Notes under the pieces: model-generated
Seen by the model: the letters and a program-made list of their open reading frames with translations, nothing else
Databases searched by the model: none
What the model was told of the DNA's origin: nothing
Part shown: one piece after another, positions 44,166 through 53,634 of the stretch
Position numbering within the stretch: the first letter of the stretch is position 1
Layout of the letters: every line of letters starts with the position of its first letter
Made by a program: the position numbers and the translations under genes
Origin: Rhodothermales bacterium
GTDB lineage: Bacteria > Bacteroidota > Rhodothermia > Rhodothermales > UBA10348
Reading direction: 5' to 3'
Assembly: GCA_028284865.1 (NCBI GenBank)
Contig: JANQQV010000007.1
Span: forward strand, 186,001-250,000
DNA: 64,000 nt

Positions 44166-45074
44166 TCACCGTGCGGCTACCGCTCGTTTACGCAGTTCGA
44201 GCACAACCGGGGAAGCCACGAAAATCGAGGAATAGGTCCCGATTACAACTCCAACAATCAAGGCGAACGCGAACCCGCGCAGCACCTCGCCGCCGAATAT
44301 AAACAGGACCGTTACCACGAACAAGGTCGTGCCAGAGGTCACCATCGTACGGCTGAGGGTGTTGTTGATGGACTTGTTCACGATTGCGTCGTAGGTCTCC
44401 GATTTGAAGATCCCGGTGTACTCCCTGATACGGTCAAACACGACCACCGTATCGTTCAGGGAGTACCCCACAATAGTGAGGAAGGCGGCAATGATCGTCT
44501 GGTCGATCTGCAACGAGAACGGCACGAATCCATGGAAGATGGAGAAGATGCCGAGCGTAATCGTCACATCGTGGAACAGTGCAGCTACAGCACCCACGCC
44601 GAATCGCCACTCGAAACGGAGCAGGATGTAGACGAAGATGACGAGCAGGGAGCCCAGGACCGAGTAGATGGCACCGCGCTTGAGGTCGTCAGCAAAACGA
44701 GGGCTCACCGCGTACGTCCCTTCCACCGTCGGATTGGATCCGGGAAAGTCATTCGCAATGGCCGACGTGATCGCGTTCTGGATGACCGTCACATCGTCAG
44801 TGATGACGGCACGGATGAGCAGCATGTCATCGCCGTAGGTCTTGACTTCCGGCTCTGTGCCGAGAGCAGCAGCCAGTGAAGAACGGACCTCGGTCACGTC
44901 CAGCTGCTCCGTGGTGTCGATGACGAACTCGCGACCACCCTGGAAGTCGATACCGACCTCCAATCCATGGGTCGCAAGCGAGATGAGAGAGGCAAGCAGA
45001 AGGATCGCAGAAAAGATGTATCCCTTCCGACGTGCCGTCGTGAATTGATAATTCGAGTTTTCGAGAATACGCAT
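44166..45074 (-). CDS. secF: Protein translocase subunit SecF
   Basis: 302 residues. Works with SecD in pulling exported proteins across the inner membrane with proton-motive force. The IDFQGGREF motif (first periplasmic strand), AIYSVLGSLLVIFVYIL, the family helix GYSLNDTVVVFDRIRE and the RTMVTSGTTL segment are all present. Six membrane helices. Start ATG 45074; secD lies upstream on the same strand, separated by 63 bases. Confidence 0.96.
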   Translation of the reverse strand: MRILENSNYQFTTARRKGYIFSAILLLASLISLATHGLEVGIDFQGGREFVIDTTEQLDVTEVRSSLAAALGTEPEVKTYGDDMLLIRAVITDDVTVIQNAITSAIANDFPGSNPTVEGTYAVSPRFADDLKRGAIYSVLGSLLVIFVYILLRFEWRFGVGAVAALFHDVTITLGIFSIFHGFVPFSLQIDQTIIAAFLTIVGYSLNDTVVVFDRIREYTGIFKSETYDAIVNKSINNTLSRTMVTSGTTLFVVTVLFIFGGEVLRGFAFALIVGVVIGTYSSIFVASPVVLELRKRAVAAR

Positions 45075-45137
45075 GATGTTCGTGTGTTCAGGGCCAGTCG
45101 GCCCGTGGAATGCTTTGGTTCACGCAGGTGTCTTGGA

Positions 45138-46997
45138 TCAACCGAAGCTGACGGCGAAGCGTCGCTCGATCACCAGGTAATCCATGATGATGCGGCTGAA
45201 GACGATGGCGGTGAACATGGAGGACAGGATCCCGGCCATCAGCGTGACGGCAAATCCCTGGATGGGACCGACACCGAAGGAGTACAGGATCACGCCCACG
45301 AAAAACGTGGTGATGTTGGCATCGAAAATGGCCGAAAGCGCCTTGGCGTAACCACCATCGATGGAGGCCTTCAGCGTTTTTCCGGTTGACATTTCCTCAC
45401 GAACACGTTCGAATATGAGCACGTTGGCATCCACGGCCATACCAATGGTCAACACGATACCGGCAATACCCGGTAGTGTCAGCGTGGCCTGGAATCCGGA
45501 GAGGATGCCGAGGATGAACACGAGGTTCAGGATCAGGGCCATATCGGCAATCATACCTGCCGAGCGGTAGTAAACAATCATGAACAGGGCCACCAGCAAG
45601 AGGCCGAACATGACCGAGTTCAGACCAGCCTGAATCGAGGAGGCACCGAGGCTGGCACCGACCGTGGACTCTTCTACGATTTCAACCGGTGCAGGCAGAG
45701 CACCGGATTTCAGGACCGTCACGATGTCCTGGGCTTCTTCCTGAGAATCCAGGTTCGTGATGTTGGAGCGACCTCCGGTGATGCGCTGGAGAACGTTTGG
45801 CCAGGAGTACACCACGCCGTCAAGGACGATAGCTACGTTCTTGCCGACGTTGGCTCCCGTCACACGGGCCCACGTACGAGCACCTTCGGAGTTCATCGTC
45901 ATGCTGACTTCCGGGATGTTTGTCATCTGCTCGAAGTCGACACGAGCATCGGTGATGACATCACCTGTGAGTTCGATCTCGGTGCGAACACCCAGGAGAC
46001 GGTACAGCTCAAGTCCTTCTGCCGTGGTACCGATCGGCGCCGAGGTGTACATGTATTTGACACCACGCGGTAGCAGATCCTGAACAGCAGGATCATTGAG
46101 CAGGAGGTTAACCGCTGCCGTGTCTTCCTCGGCCACGATACCCAGCTCGACGCTCTGACCGGTCGGCTGCATGACATCCAGCAGCGCATTGCCTGAACCC
46201 GTGCCGGAGTCGGAAAGCAGATCATCCACATTGAACGTCGTATCGGCGTCGGCTTCTGCGACATCTGTGGAGTCAGTCGCTTCTTCGTAGAAGTCGATCA
46301 AGCGCTGGAGGGCGCGAACGTTCTCAGCCGGATCCACCATGAGGCGGAACTCGAGGCGTGCCGTTCCGCGAAGGAGACCACGGATACGCTCTGGATCGTC
46401 AATGCCCGGAAGCTCGACGATGATGCGGCGGCTACCCTGCTGCTGAATGGAAGGCTCCGTCACGCCGTAGCGGTCAACACGATCACGGATGATCGACATG
46501 GCGCGCGTCACGGCTTCGCCAGCTTCCGTCTGGAGATAGGAAGCAACTTCAGCATTCGTCGAGCGACGTGTGATCCCGGCTGCTTCATTGCGGAAGTAGC
46601 GGGACAGTCGGGCGTCGCCATCGCGCGCCTCGAACGTATCGACGAACAGCTGGATGAAGTCCCCGTCCGTTGAGGACTCTGACTGAGCCGAAGCTTCGGC
46701 GAGAACTTCTTCGAACGCCTCATCGACGTCGGAAGCCAGCTCACGCACCAAAGCGTCAACCCGGACTTCGAGAGCGACGTGCATACCGCCGAGAAGGTCC
46801 AACCCGAGGTTCAGGGATTTCTCATCGATCGTCCGAATGCGGACGACATTTTCATTTTCGTAAGCCTGACGTTCTTCTTCCGTCATGGCTTCCAACTTCT
46901 GGCTGAGGAAGTACTTCTGGCCCGATGGATACAGATAGTATCCGGTGAGGACCAGGAAGAACACCGTCAGGAAAATCTTGAAACCGTTTCCTTGCAT
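45138..46997 (-). CDS. secD: Protein translocase subunit SecD
   Basis: About 619 residues. Recognised by LGLDLLGGMHVALEV near the N-terminus, the periplasmic region with RVDRYGVTEPSIQQQGSRRI and the C-terminal six-helix region with MAVDANVLIFERVREE. Length suits the longer Bacteroidota SecD. The ATG at 46997 (MQGNGFK) is preferred because it begins the first membrane helix region; the frame extends 30 codons upstream. Confidence 0.95.
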   Translation of the reverse strand: MQGNGFKIFLTVFFLVLTGYYLYPSGQKYFLSQKLEAMTEEERQAYENENVVRIRTIDEKSLNLGLDLLGGMHVALEVRVDALVRELASDVDEAFEEVLAEASAQSESSTDGDFIQLFVDTFEARDGDARLSRYFRNEAAGITRRSTNAEVASYLQTEAGEAVTRAMSIIRDRVDRYGVTEPSIQQQGSRRIIVELPGIDDPERIRGLLRGTARLEFRLMVDPAENVRALQRLIDFYEEATDSTDVAEADADTTFNVDDLLSDSGTGSGNALLDVMQPTGQSVELGIVAEEDTAAVNLLLNDPAVQDLLPRGVKYMYTSAPIGTTAEGLELYRLLGVRTEIELTGDVITDARVDFEQMTNIPEVSMTMNSEGARTWARVTGANVGKNVAIVLDGVVYSWPNVLQRITGGRSNITNLDSQEEAQDIVTVLKSGALPAPVEIVEESTVGASLGASSIQAGLNSVMFGLLLVALFMIVYYRSAGMIADMALILNLVFILGILSGFQATLTLPGIAGIVLTIGMAVDANVLIFERVREEMSTGKTLKASIDGGYAKALSAIFDANITTFFVGVILYSFGVGPIQGFAVTLMAGILSSMFTAIVFSRIIMDYLVIERRFAVSFG

Positions 46998-47158
46998 GGT
47001 TTTGAATAGCGTAAAAACGTGAATGAAGGCTGGCGACGACTTGAATCCGTGTGGTGAACAGCACTCGCTGCCTTGGCGGAATCGCACACGCCACCGCGTT
47101 CCAGGACGTCGTTCATGACATCACGGAACTGAATGGAGAAAGGAAAGCGAAAGGCCTG

Positions 47159-47563
47159 CTAGGGGGCTCGCGGAGGATTGGGGCCAGTCCGGCCGGAGGC
47201 GAGCACGTAGGGCGAAGACGCGACGACTGGCTGGGGTGACCAGCTCGGGACATCATGTCCCTCGGTCACTTCAAGTGTGGCAGCCGCAATGACGAACAAC
47301 GGAGCGCGCTCGTGCGTCGTCCGAAGTGTCTGGGATGTGGATTGCGTGGCTGGCGCAACGAGAGCTGCTCGCAACATGGCATCTTCAAGTACCCCATTCA
47401 GGAAATCCTGGACGTCCGAGGACAATCCCTCTTGCCCAGCCGCTTGCTGGATGTCGGTACGTGACATGGCAACCGCACCTGGTGCAAGCACGCCCACCAG
47501 CACGCTTCCAATGAGGAAGAGCGCAAAGAAGCGTCTAACAGGACCGAGCACGGTTGCGTGCAT
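47159..47563 (-). CDS. Small exported protein of unknown function
   Basis: 134 residues with an N-terminal hydrophobic stretch (FFALFLIGSVLVGVLAPGAVAM, ending in an A-x-A signal cleavage site at about residue 32). The rest is Ala/Ser/Thr-rich, ending in a proline-rich tail (RTGPNPPRAP). Not recognised; also compatible with a signal-anchored membrane protein. It faces away from ctaA across a 274-base gap. Confidence 0.5.
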   Translation of the reverse strand: MHATVLGPVRRFFALFLIGSVLVGVLAPGAVAMSRTDIQQAAGQEGLSSDVQDFLNGVLEDAMLRAALVAPATQSTSQTLRTTHERAPLFVIAAATLEVTEGHDVPSWSPQPVVASSPYVLASGRTGPNPPRAP

Positions 47564-47837
47564 CGTTCTTCAGGTGGGATTTTGCGGATTGCGTCGTGTC
47601 TGCGATTCCCGACGGGGCATCAGCTCCCGAGTAGTCTTCGGTGAATGGCCCGATGACGTGCGGGACCCGCGCATAACAGCCTTTAAAGATACGGGTTCCT
47701 GCTACCTCAGGTCAATCTGAATGCGCATCCACCATCGCAGGCCTTTACCTCTATTCGTCGTGTCTTGACAGGAATTGCGCACGAGAGGGACAACCTGACA
47801 GCTACCTTCGCGTTTCCACACGCCCTCGGGAAACCAA

Positions 47838-48764
47838 TTGATTCGCGAACGCACCGTGCACGCTCCAAACCGTCACCTGCGAAACTTCACTCTGCTCACG
47901 TTCCTGGTCGCCATCGCATTGTTGGCCTGGGGAGCATTCGTGACGTCGATCGACGCCGGCTTGGCTGTGCCCGATTGGCCAACCTCCTTTGATTCGTACG
48001 ATCCGTTCAATCCGTGGCCGAATTGGTGGACGGTGACCCCGGTCCTCGCTGAACATGGTCACCGTCTCATGGGGGCGCTGGTCGGCTTTCTGACACTGGT
48101 GTTGGCCTTCTGGACCTGGCGAGCTGAATCCCGGTCCTGGATGCGCAAGCTCGGGTTCGCCGCCCTCGCTCTCGTAATCGCGCAAGGTACCCTGGGCGGT
48201 CTTCGCGTTGTTTGGGTTTCCCTCGATCTTGCTGTCGTGCACGCGTGTGTGGCCCAGCTCTTTTTCGCCTTGCTGGCGTGTATGACCCTGTTCCAGACGG
48301 AGTCCTGGTCCAATCCTAAGCCAATGGCACGCCGTTCGGGCGTAAGGCATATCCTCTGGATCGCACCCGCCTCTGTCTACTTGCAGATCATTTTCGGCGC
48401 ACTGCTTCGTCACCCCGGTACGGGCATCGACACGACTTTGGTCGCCATCCATTTAGGGTGGGCCTTCGTCGCCACGGCAATGGTTGCCGTCATGGTTTCA
48501 CGCATTCGGACCACTATGCCCATGGGCGGATGGCTGGACAAGATGTCTTTGTCCGTCATAACCATCTTAGTGCTGCAGGTAGCTCTCGGGTTGTTCGCTT
48601 ATTTTGTCTTGTTGGATGAGTCCGGACGCATCCAGCCGAGCAATGTGCAAGTTATTGCCAACACGGCCCACATGGTCATTGGCGCCTTGTTGTTCGCCAG
48701 CACGGTCACCACAGCGGTACTCGCTGCGCGTGTCCGTTCCGTTCCGGTTCTTGAATCTGCATGA
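47838..48764 (+). CDS. ctaA: Heme A synthase CtaA/Cox15
   Basis: 308 residues, eight membrane helices, oxidising heme O to heme A for cytochrome oxidase. Conserved histidines sit in EHGHRLMGALVG, AVVHACVAQL, AIHLGWAF and ANTAHMVIGAL. The DAGLAVPDWP motif in the first loop marks the family. The start is TTG 47838 (with GGGA 7 bases upstream); GTG 47856 would be a shorter alternative. Ends by overlapping ctaB (ATGA, 48761-48764). No oxidase subunits are in the window. Confidence 0.92.
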   Translation: MIRERTVHAPNRHLRNFTLLTFLVAIALLAWGAFVTSIDAGLAVPDWPTSFDSYDPFNPWPNWWTVTPVLAEHGHRLMGALVGFLTLVLAFWTWRAESRSWMRKLGFAALALVIAQGTLGGLRVVWVSLDLAVVHACVAQLFFALLACMTLFQTESWSNPKPMARRSGVRHILWIAPASVYLQIIFGALLRHPGTGIDTTLVAIHLGWAFVATAMVAVMVSRIRTTMPMGGWLDKMSLSVITILVLQVALGLFAYFVLLDESGRIQPSNVQVIANTAHMVIGALLFASTVTTAVLAARVRSVPVLESA

Positions 48765-49672
48765 GTACTTCCTCCACACGCCCTCTCGCCCGTCCTTCCG
48801 TAGCGGTTGCTCCTTGGAAAGACTGGTTGACGCTGACCAAACCCGAGATCACCTTCCTGGTGACGATCTCGTCGTTGGCTGGATTCATTCTTGCCTCCTC
48901 GGATGGTGTTGATGGATGGACCCTGTTTTGGGCCATGGTGGGAATCCCAATGACGTCTGCCGGTGGTTGTGCCCTGAATCAGGTGCTGGAAGTCGAGTAC
49001 GATGCCAGCATGAAGCGGACGGCAAATCGCCCGCTCCCGACAGGACGCATTGATCTGAATCACGCGAAGTGGTTCTCGTTTGGCTTGATGGCAGCCGGCG
49101 TAGGAATCCTGTGCCCGTTGACCAATCCGTTGACTGGCGTGTTGGCCGCTGCGACAGTCGCACTGTATATCTGGGTGTATACCCCGATGAAACGCAAATC
49201 CAGCTGGAACACGTTGATTGGCACCATTCCCGGGGCGCTGCCGGTACTCGGTGGCTGGACGGCGGCTTCCGGGTCCTTCGGTGCTGGAGGCTGGGCACTT
49301 TTTGGTGTGCTGCTGTGCTGGCAGATGCCTCACTTCTTCGCCCTCGCCTGGATGTATCGCAAGGATTATGGCGAAAGCCCCTTCCTGATGCTGCCTTCGA
49401 CGGACACCAATGGGGACCGCACGGCCCGCCAGATGATCGGCTTCACGGTGACCATGATCGTGTGTTCCGTCATTCCGGTGTTCATCGGACTGTCAGGCTG
49501 GGCTTACCTGGCCGGCTCCCTGATCTTGGGTACCTGGTTCATGACCCATGTCGGGCGATTCTGGTTCACACGCTCTGTGCAGCACGCCCGAGCCGTTCTG
49601 AAAGCCTCCGTGATGTACATCCCGTTGCTGTTGACGGCTATCATTGTCGACCGGCTTCTCTTCGTGCTTTGA
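48761..49672 (+). CDS. ctaB: Protoheme IX farnesyltransferase CtaB (heme O synthase)
   Basis: 303 residues; attaches a farnesyl group to heme B. Membrane prenyltransferase with the two aspartate-rich motifs: NQVLEVEYDASMKRTANRP (first) and DYGESPFLMLP-type second motif. Overlaps ctaA by 4 bases, so the two act in sequence. Nine helices expected. Start ATG 48761. Confidence 0.95.
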   Translation: MSTSSTRPLARPSVAVAPWKDWLTLTKPEITFLVTISSLAGFILASSDGVDGWTLFWAMVGIPMTSAGGCALNQVLEVEYDASMKRTANRPLPTGRIDLNHAKWFSFGLMAAGVGILCPLTNPLTGVLAAATVALYIWVYTPMKRKSSWNTLIGTIPGALPVLGGWTAASGSFGAGGWALFGVLLCWQMPHFFALAWMYRKDYGESPFLMLPSTDTNGDRTARQMIGFTVTMIVCSVIPVFIGLSGWAYLAGSLILGTWFMTHVGRFWFTRSVQHARAVLKASVMYIPLLLTAIIVDRLLFVL

Positions 49673-49742
49673 TCTTTGAAGGGTCGGCCTGTTGATTGAT
49701 TCGATGGTCCCCTCCCTCCCGCTCTGACCCGCATGCGCCGAC

Positions 49743-50801
49743 ATGACCACCCCCGTCGACATCCTGGCTCTGGACCGATCCGATCTCAAGGAGTGGGTCG
49801 CCCAGTCTGAATCGGCTTTTCGTGCCGACCAGTTGTGGCGATGGCTCTGGAAGCATGGCGAACGGGATCTTGAGCAGATGACCAACATCCCGGCGTCGCT
49901 TCGAAAACGTGTGGCGAGCGAAGGCGAGATCCGGGCATTGTCTCTGGCCGATCAACAGACGGCGACCGACGGTACCATCAAATTCCTGTTCGCCCTCCAC
50001 TCCGGGCGACATGTAGAGACGGTCCTGATCCCTGATTTCGACGATGATGGTTCGCCAAGCCGCATGACGGTGTGCGTTTCCAGTCAGGTGGGTTGCGCCA
50101 TGGGGTGTTCTTTCTGCGCCACGGGGTTGATGGGATTCCAGCAGAATCTGACCTCGGGCGAGATTGCCGAACAGGTCCAGTGGGCTGATCGCACATCGAA
50201 AGAGACCTACGGCGCGAACGTTACCAATGTCGTGTTCATGGGCATGGGAGAACCGCTACTGAACATGGAAGGCGTTCTCGGTGCCGTGGAGAAATTGACA
50301 GTCGAAGACGGATTCGGTCTCGGCGCGCGCCGCATTACGGTTTCCACCGTGGGTCTGGCCACCCGCATCAGGGAATTGGCCGATCTGGAAACGCGATTCG
50401 GGCTTGCCGTCTCCCTGCATGCGCCGTTCAATGACAAGCGAAGCTCTATCATGCCGGTGAATCGAAAAGCCAAAACGGACCTCGACTCACTGATGGCTTC
50501 CATCGAGTACTACACACGGAAAACGGGACGGCGGATTACGTACGAGTACTGCATGTTTTCCGGGTTCAATGACTCGGTTGAGGACGCGCGAGAACTGGCC
50601 AAACTGGCGCGAAAAGCGCCCAGCAAAGTCAATCTCATCATGTATAACCCGGTAGAAGGATTGGGCTTTCACCGGTCGGAAGAAGACACATTGAATCGAT
50701 TCATTTCCGAACTTGTGAAGGCAAACGTCACGGTCACCGTTCGTCGCAGTCGCGGTCAGGATATCGACGCTGCCTGCGGACAGCTGGCCATCAACCAATA
50801 G
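49743..50801 (+). CDS. rlmN: 23S rRNA (adenine-C2)-methyltransferase RlmN
   Basis: 352 residues, radical SAM enzyme methylating A2503 of 23S rRNA and A37 of tRNA. The cluster motif is CAMGCSFC (Cys118, Cys122, Cys125); the second catalytic cysteine is Cys345 in DIDAACGQL. Also NVVFMGMGEPLLN and the family-typical tail RRSRGQDIDAACGQL. Start ATG 49743, 70 bases after ctaB. Confidence 0.97.
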   Translation: MTTPVDILALDRSDLKEWVAQSESAFRADQLWRWLWKHGERDLEQMTNIPASLRKRVASEGEIRALSLADQQTATDGTIKFLFALHSGRHVETVLIPDFDDDGSPSRMTVCVSSQVGCAMGCSFCATGLMGFQQNLTSGEIAEQVQWADRTSKETYGANVTNVVFMGMGEPLLNMEGVLGAVEKLTVEDGFGLGARRITVSTVGLATRIRELADLETRFGLAVSLHAPFNDKRSSIMPVNRKAKTDLDSLMASIEYYTRKTGRRITYEYCMFSGFNDSVEDARELAKLARKAPSKVNLIMYNPVEGLGFHRSEEDTLNRFISELVKANVTVTVRRSRGQDIDAACGQLAINQ

Positions 50802-50808
50802 GGCTCCC

Positions 50809-51072
50809 ATGTCTTCGTCAGCTCCGTCAGAACAACGCGGTTCAACAGCTTCGAGACAGCTGGTACCGAAGGACGACCTTTCCCGCTCCGTCATCGGCTT
50901 TGTTGCCGCCCTGATTGCGGGCGCACTGGTACCTAGAGCCGTGGGCTATCTCGTGAAGCGACTCCTGGTTCGCTCTTTCAAGGAGGTTTTCATCCTGGCT
51001 TTCGCGGGATGGCTCGCTGACTTTCTCGTTTCTCTCGTTTCAGGATCTGCTGACGAACAGCAGTCAGCCTGA
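50809..51072 (+). CDS. Small membrane protein
   Basis: 87 residues: a short polar N-terminus, then two hydrophobic segments (about 27-48 and 58-78). Starts 7 bases after rlmN and ends 35 bases before the MscS gene, hence likely part of the same transcript. Function unknown. Confidence 0.65.
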   Translation: MSSSAPSEQRGSTASRQLVPKDDLSRSVIGFVAALIAGALVPRAVGYLVKRLLVRSFKEVFILAFAGWLADFLVSLVSGSADEQQSA

Positions 51073-51107
51073 TCCTCTCGTTTCTTTCAACCCCACTCCA
51101 ACTCATC

Positions 51108-51932
51108 ATGGATCTTACCGCAATTGAAACCCTGGTCTCCGACCTGGTCGTCAACTTCCTTCCAAAGGTGGTCGGCGTGTTGGTCCTCGTCGTTGTCGCC
51201 TGGATCGTCGCTGGTTGGGCGGGCAAGCGGGTCACCAAGTCGGCTGAAAAGCGACTGGACCTGACGATTGCCCGTTTCATGGGCAGTCTGACCAAGTACC
51301 TCATCCTGATCATGGCGCTGCTGGGTTGCCTCAACATCTTCGGATTTGAGACCACCTCGTTTGCCGCCGTAATCGGTGCGGCCGGTCTTGCCATCGGTCT
51401 GGCCATGCAAGGCACGCTGAGCAACTTCTCGGCTGGCCTGATGCTACTGATTTTCCGGCCATTCAAGGTCAATGATGTCGTATCCACGGCCGGCGTCACC
51501 GGCAAAGTGATGAACCTCAATCTGTTCACCACCGAGTTTGACACGCCGGATAACCGTCGCATCATCGTGCCGAACGGAGCGATTTTCGGATCGACGATCG
51601 AGAACATCACGTTCCACGAAACGCGCCGCGTTGACGTGGCCGTCGGAACGGACTACCCGGCCGATATCAGCAGAACACGTGACGTCCTGCTGAATGCTGT
51701 CAAGAATTTGGAAGGCGTTCACGCTGAACCGGCCCCGGTTGCCTATCTGACAGAGCTTGGCGGATCCTCTATCGACTGGTCGGTACGTGTGTGGGCCAAC
51801 ACCTCGGATTACTGGGGAGTCCGGGAGAATGCAACGCAGGCCATCAAGAATGCCCTCGATGAGGCTGGAATCGGCATTCCTTACCCACAGATGGACGTTC
51901 ACCTGGATGGCGGGTTGTCCTCAAACGCCTGA
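51108..51932 (+). CDS. MscS-family small-conductance mechanosensitive channel
   Basis: 274 residues. Three N-terminal helices; the pore helix and MscS core have AAVIGAAGLAIGLAMQGTLSNF (glycine/alanine pattern of TM3), then the beta domain with FRPFKVNDVV and VPNGAIFGSTIEN. Opens on membrane tension to release solutes under osmotic downshock. Length is typical for MscS. Preceded by a small membrane protein gene and followed by short tandem repeats and a strong terminator. Confidence 0.93.
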   Translation: MDLTAIETLVSDLVVNFLPKVVGVLVLVVVAWIVAGWAGKRVTKSAEKRLDLTIARFMGSLTKYLILIMALLGCLNIFGFETTSFAAVIGAAGLAIGLAMQGTLSNFSAGLMLLIFRPFKVNDVVSTAGVTGKVMNLNLFTTEFDTPDNRRIIVPNGAIFGSTIENITFHETRRVDVAVGTDYPADISRTRDVLLNAVKNLEGVHAEPAPVAYLTELGGSSIDWSVRVWANTSDYWGVRENATQAIKNALDEAGIGIPYPQMDVHLDGGLSSNA

Positions 51933-51943
51933 CCCCATCCCCT

Positions 51944-51991
51944 GCTGGTGACCACACTTGCTGGTGACCACACTTGCTTGTGACCACATCT
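51944..51991. repeat. 16-base tandem repeat with dyad symmetry, about three units
   Basis: The unit GCTGGTGACCACACTT occurs at 51944-51959 and 51960-51975, with a third, partly diverged copy at 51976-51991. Each unit holds the palindrome TGGTGACCA. It lies between the MscS stop and its terminator, where an operator is unexpected. Confidence 0.75.
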
Positions 51992-52039
51992 GTTTGTGAT
52001 CTCATAGGTCACATCGTGGACACATCGATTGTAAGACGG

Positions 52040-52074
52040 AAGCCCGGGCCTGAGCTTGACTCAGGCCCGGGCTT
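52040..52074. terminator. Strong rho-independent terminator between convergent genes
   Basis: 15-base perfect stem (AAGCCCGGGCCTGAG at 52040-52054, complement at 52060-52074) with a 5-base loop and a T-run (TTTT, 52073-52076) on the plus strand. It closes the mscS unit; the minus-strand flank also serves the MFS gene. Confidence 0.9.
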
Positions 52075-52146
52075 TTCAGTTGCACCCGAATGATGCCAAG
52101 CTAAGTGATCCGCCATGACGGGATTCGCCTGGCAACTCGGTCGATC

Positions 52147-53544
52147 TCAGCCGCGAGAGGCTTCGGAGGCCTGAATTGCGTCCTGCTCTTCCGCGCGATT
52201 GCGGAGCAGGAAGGACAGTGACATGACGACCAACGTAACGACCACGATCATGGTGAACGCCGTGCTGTACCCTTCCAGCGGTGTTGCTGCCGATGCAGCA
52301 ATGGCTCCAACCGCCGCAGCAGAAAACAGCTGTCCGATTGAAATGTTGAGCGTGATCAGACCCTGCGAGATCGACTTCTCCTGTTTGCGCGCCTCGTGAA
52401 TCAGGATGTAGTTGAGCGACGAACCCAACAGTCCAGCCATCCCCAGACCAATCAGCGAAGATCCCAGATAGAACACGGCAGTCGACGACGGACTGGTGGC
52501 CACCCCGAGCATGCCGAAGATGAGCAACACGTTGCTCGACAGGATGATGAACTTGGATCCCGTTCGATCCAACAAACGTCCTGCAATGGGCGACCCCAGT
52601 GCCACGGCAAGCATCATCGGCAAAAGCATGAATGCCGCTTCGGAGTTGGTCACTCCGTGCGCCAGGACAATGATGGTCGGAAAGAAGATGAATGCCGCTT
52701 CGTTGATGCCCGCTCCTATCGCATTGACGGACGCCAGGGCTACCTGTCGATTTTTGAAAAGATCGATCCGTAGAACCGGGTCCTCTGCGCGCTTCTCTAC
52801 CCACACGAATACGGGGATCAGAACGAAGGCGAGGATCAACGCCGACAGGACGCGCCAGGAAGTAAGGCTCCCAATCACGTCGGACGTGTCAAACACCGAA
52901 AGCGCATAGGCAAGACTGAGTAGGGCTCCTCCCAGCGACAGCAGACCCTTCCAGTCCAACGGAGCGGCCCGGTTTGTTTCGGTCTTGGGCAGGATCCGAT
53001 ATCCCAGCACCAAAATCAGGAAAGCAACCGGCACGTTGGTCAGATAGAGCCATCGCCAGCCCACGGTCAGCATGAGTCCGGCGAGGATAGGGCCGATGAT
53101 GAACGCGATCCCGAAAACGGATCCCAGCAGTCCGAATGCCCTCCCCCTGCGTTCCACGGGTATCACGGCGCCAATCACAGAAGCGGCTACCGGGAATATT
53201 CCGGCTGCTGCCATCCCCTGCAATGCGCGGCCAGCAAGTAGCACTCCAAAGGAAGGAGCCGTCGCGACGATCAGGCTTCCCAAACCGAACGCTCCGACGT
53301 CCAGCAGGTACATTCGCTTTCGTCCGAAACGGTCAGCCAACTTGGTCATGACCGGGACGCTCACCAGGTTGGCGAGTACCCAGATGGAGAACACCCAGGA
53401 AACCAGCCGATCATCCAGTCCGAAGGCATCCCGAATGGCTGGAATGGCAGGACCCAGGATGGCGATATCCATGGCTCCCATCAACACACCAAAAAACAGT
53501 ACGGTCAGGATCCGGCGGTTGGGTCGATTGGGTTCGCCTGTCAA
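52147..53544 (-). CDS. MFS transporter, DHA2-like drug-exporter type
   Basis: 465 residues with 14 predicted helices. Motif A is DRFGRKRMYLLDVGAFGLGS and motif C-like glycines follow (GSVFGIAFIIGPILAGLM). Resembles DHA2 (EmrB/QacA) antiporters, exporting small toxic compounds by proton exchange; substrate unknown. Start ATG 53544. Divergent from the GH3/beta-lactamase-fold fusion by 90 bases. Confidence 0.88.
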   Translation of the reverse strand: MTGEPNRPNRRILTVLFFGVLMGAMDIAILGPAIPAIRDAFGLDDRLVSWVFSIWVLANLVSVPVMTKLADRFGRKRMYLLDVGAFGLGSLIVATAPSFGVLLAGRALQGMAAAGIFPVAASVIGAVIPVERRGRAFGLLGSVFGIAFIIGPILAGLMLTVGWRWLYLTNVPVAFLILVLGYRILPKTETNRAAPLDWKGLLSLGGALLSLAYALSVFDTSDVIGSLTSWRVLSALILAFVLIPVFVWVEKRAEDPVLRIDLFKNRQVALASVNAIGAGINEAAFIFFPTIIVLAHGVTNSEAAFMLLPMMLAVALGSPIAGRLLDRTGSKFIILSSNVLLIFGMLGVATSPSSTAVFYLGSSLIGLGMAGLLGSSLNYILIHEARKQEKSISQGLITLNISIGQLFSAAAVGAIAASAATPLEGYSTAFTMIVVVTLVVMSLSFLLRNRAEEQDAIQASEASRG

Positions 53545-53634
53545 GGGGCTTCTCTGTAGATTCTGGGGGTTCGGCGGCCAATCCAGGGATGGATTGCATC
53601 CGCTCCGTAAAAACTGATCATTTCTATACAGTGA

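Noticed and set aside
47760..47790. TTGACA at about 47764 as a ctaA -35 box
   Set aside because: No TATAAT-like box at the right distance; and sigma motifs of this lineage may differ.
51990..52016. TGTGA...TCACA dyad resembling a CRP site after mscS
   Set aside because: Spacer is 9 bases instead of 6 and it lies between convergent genes; more likely part of the decayed repeat array.
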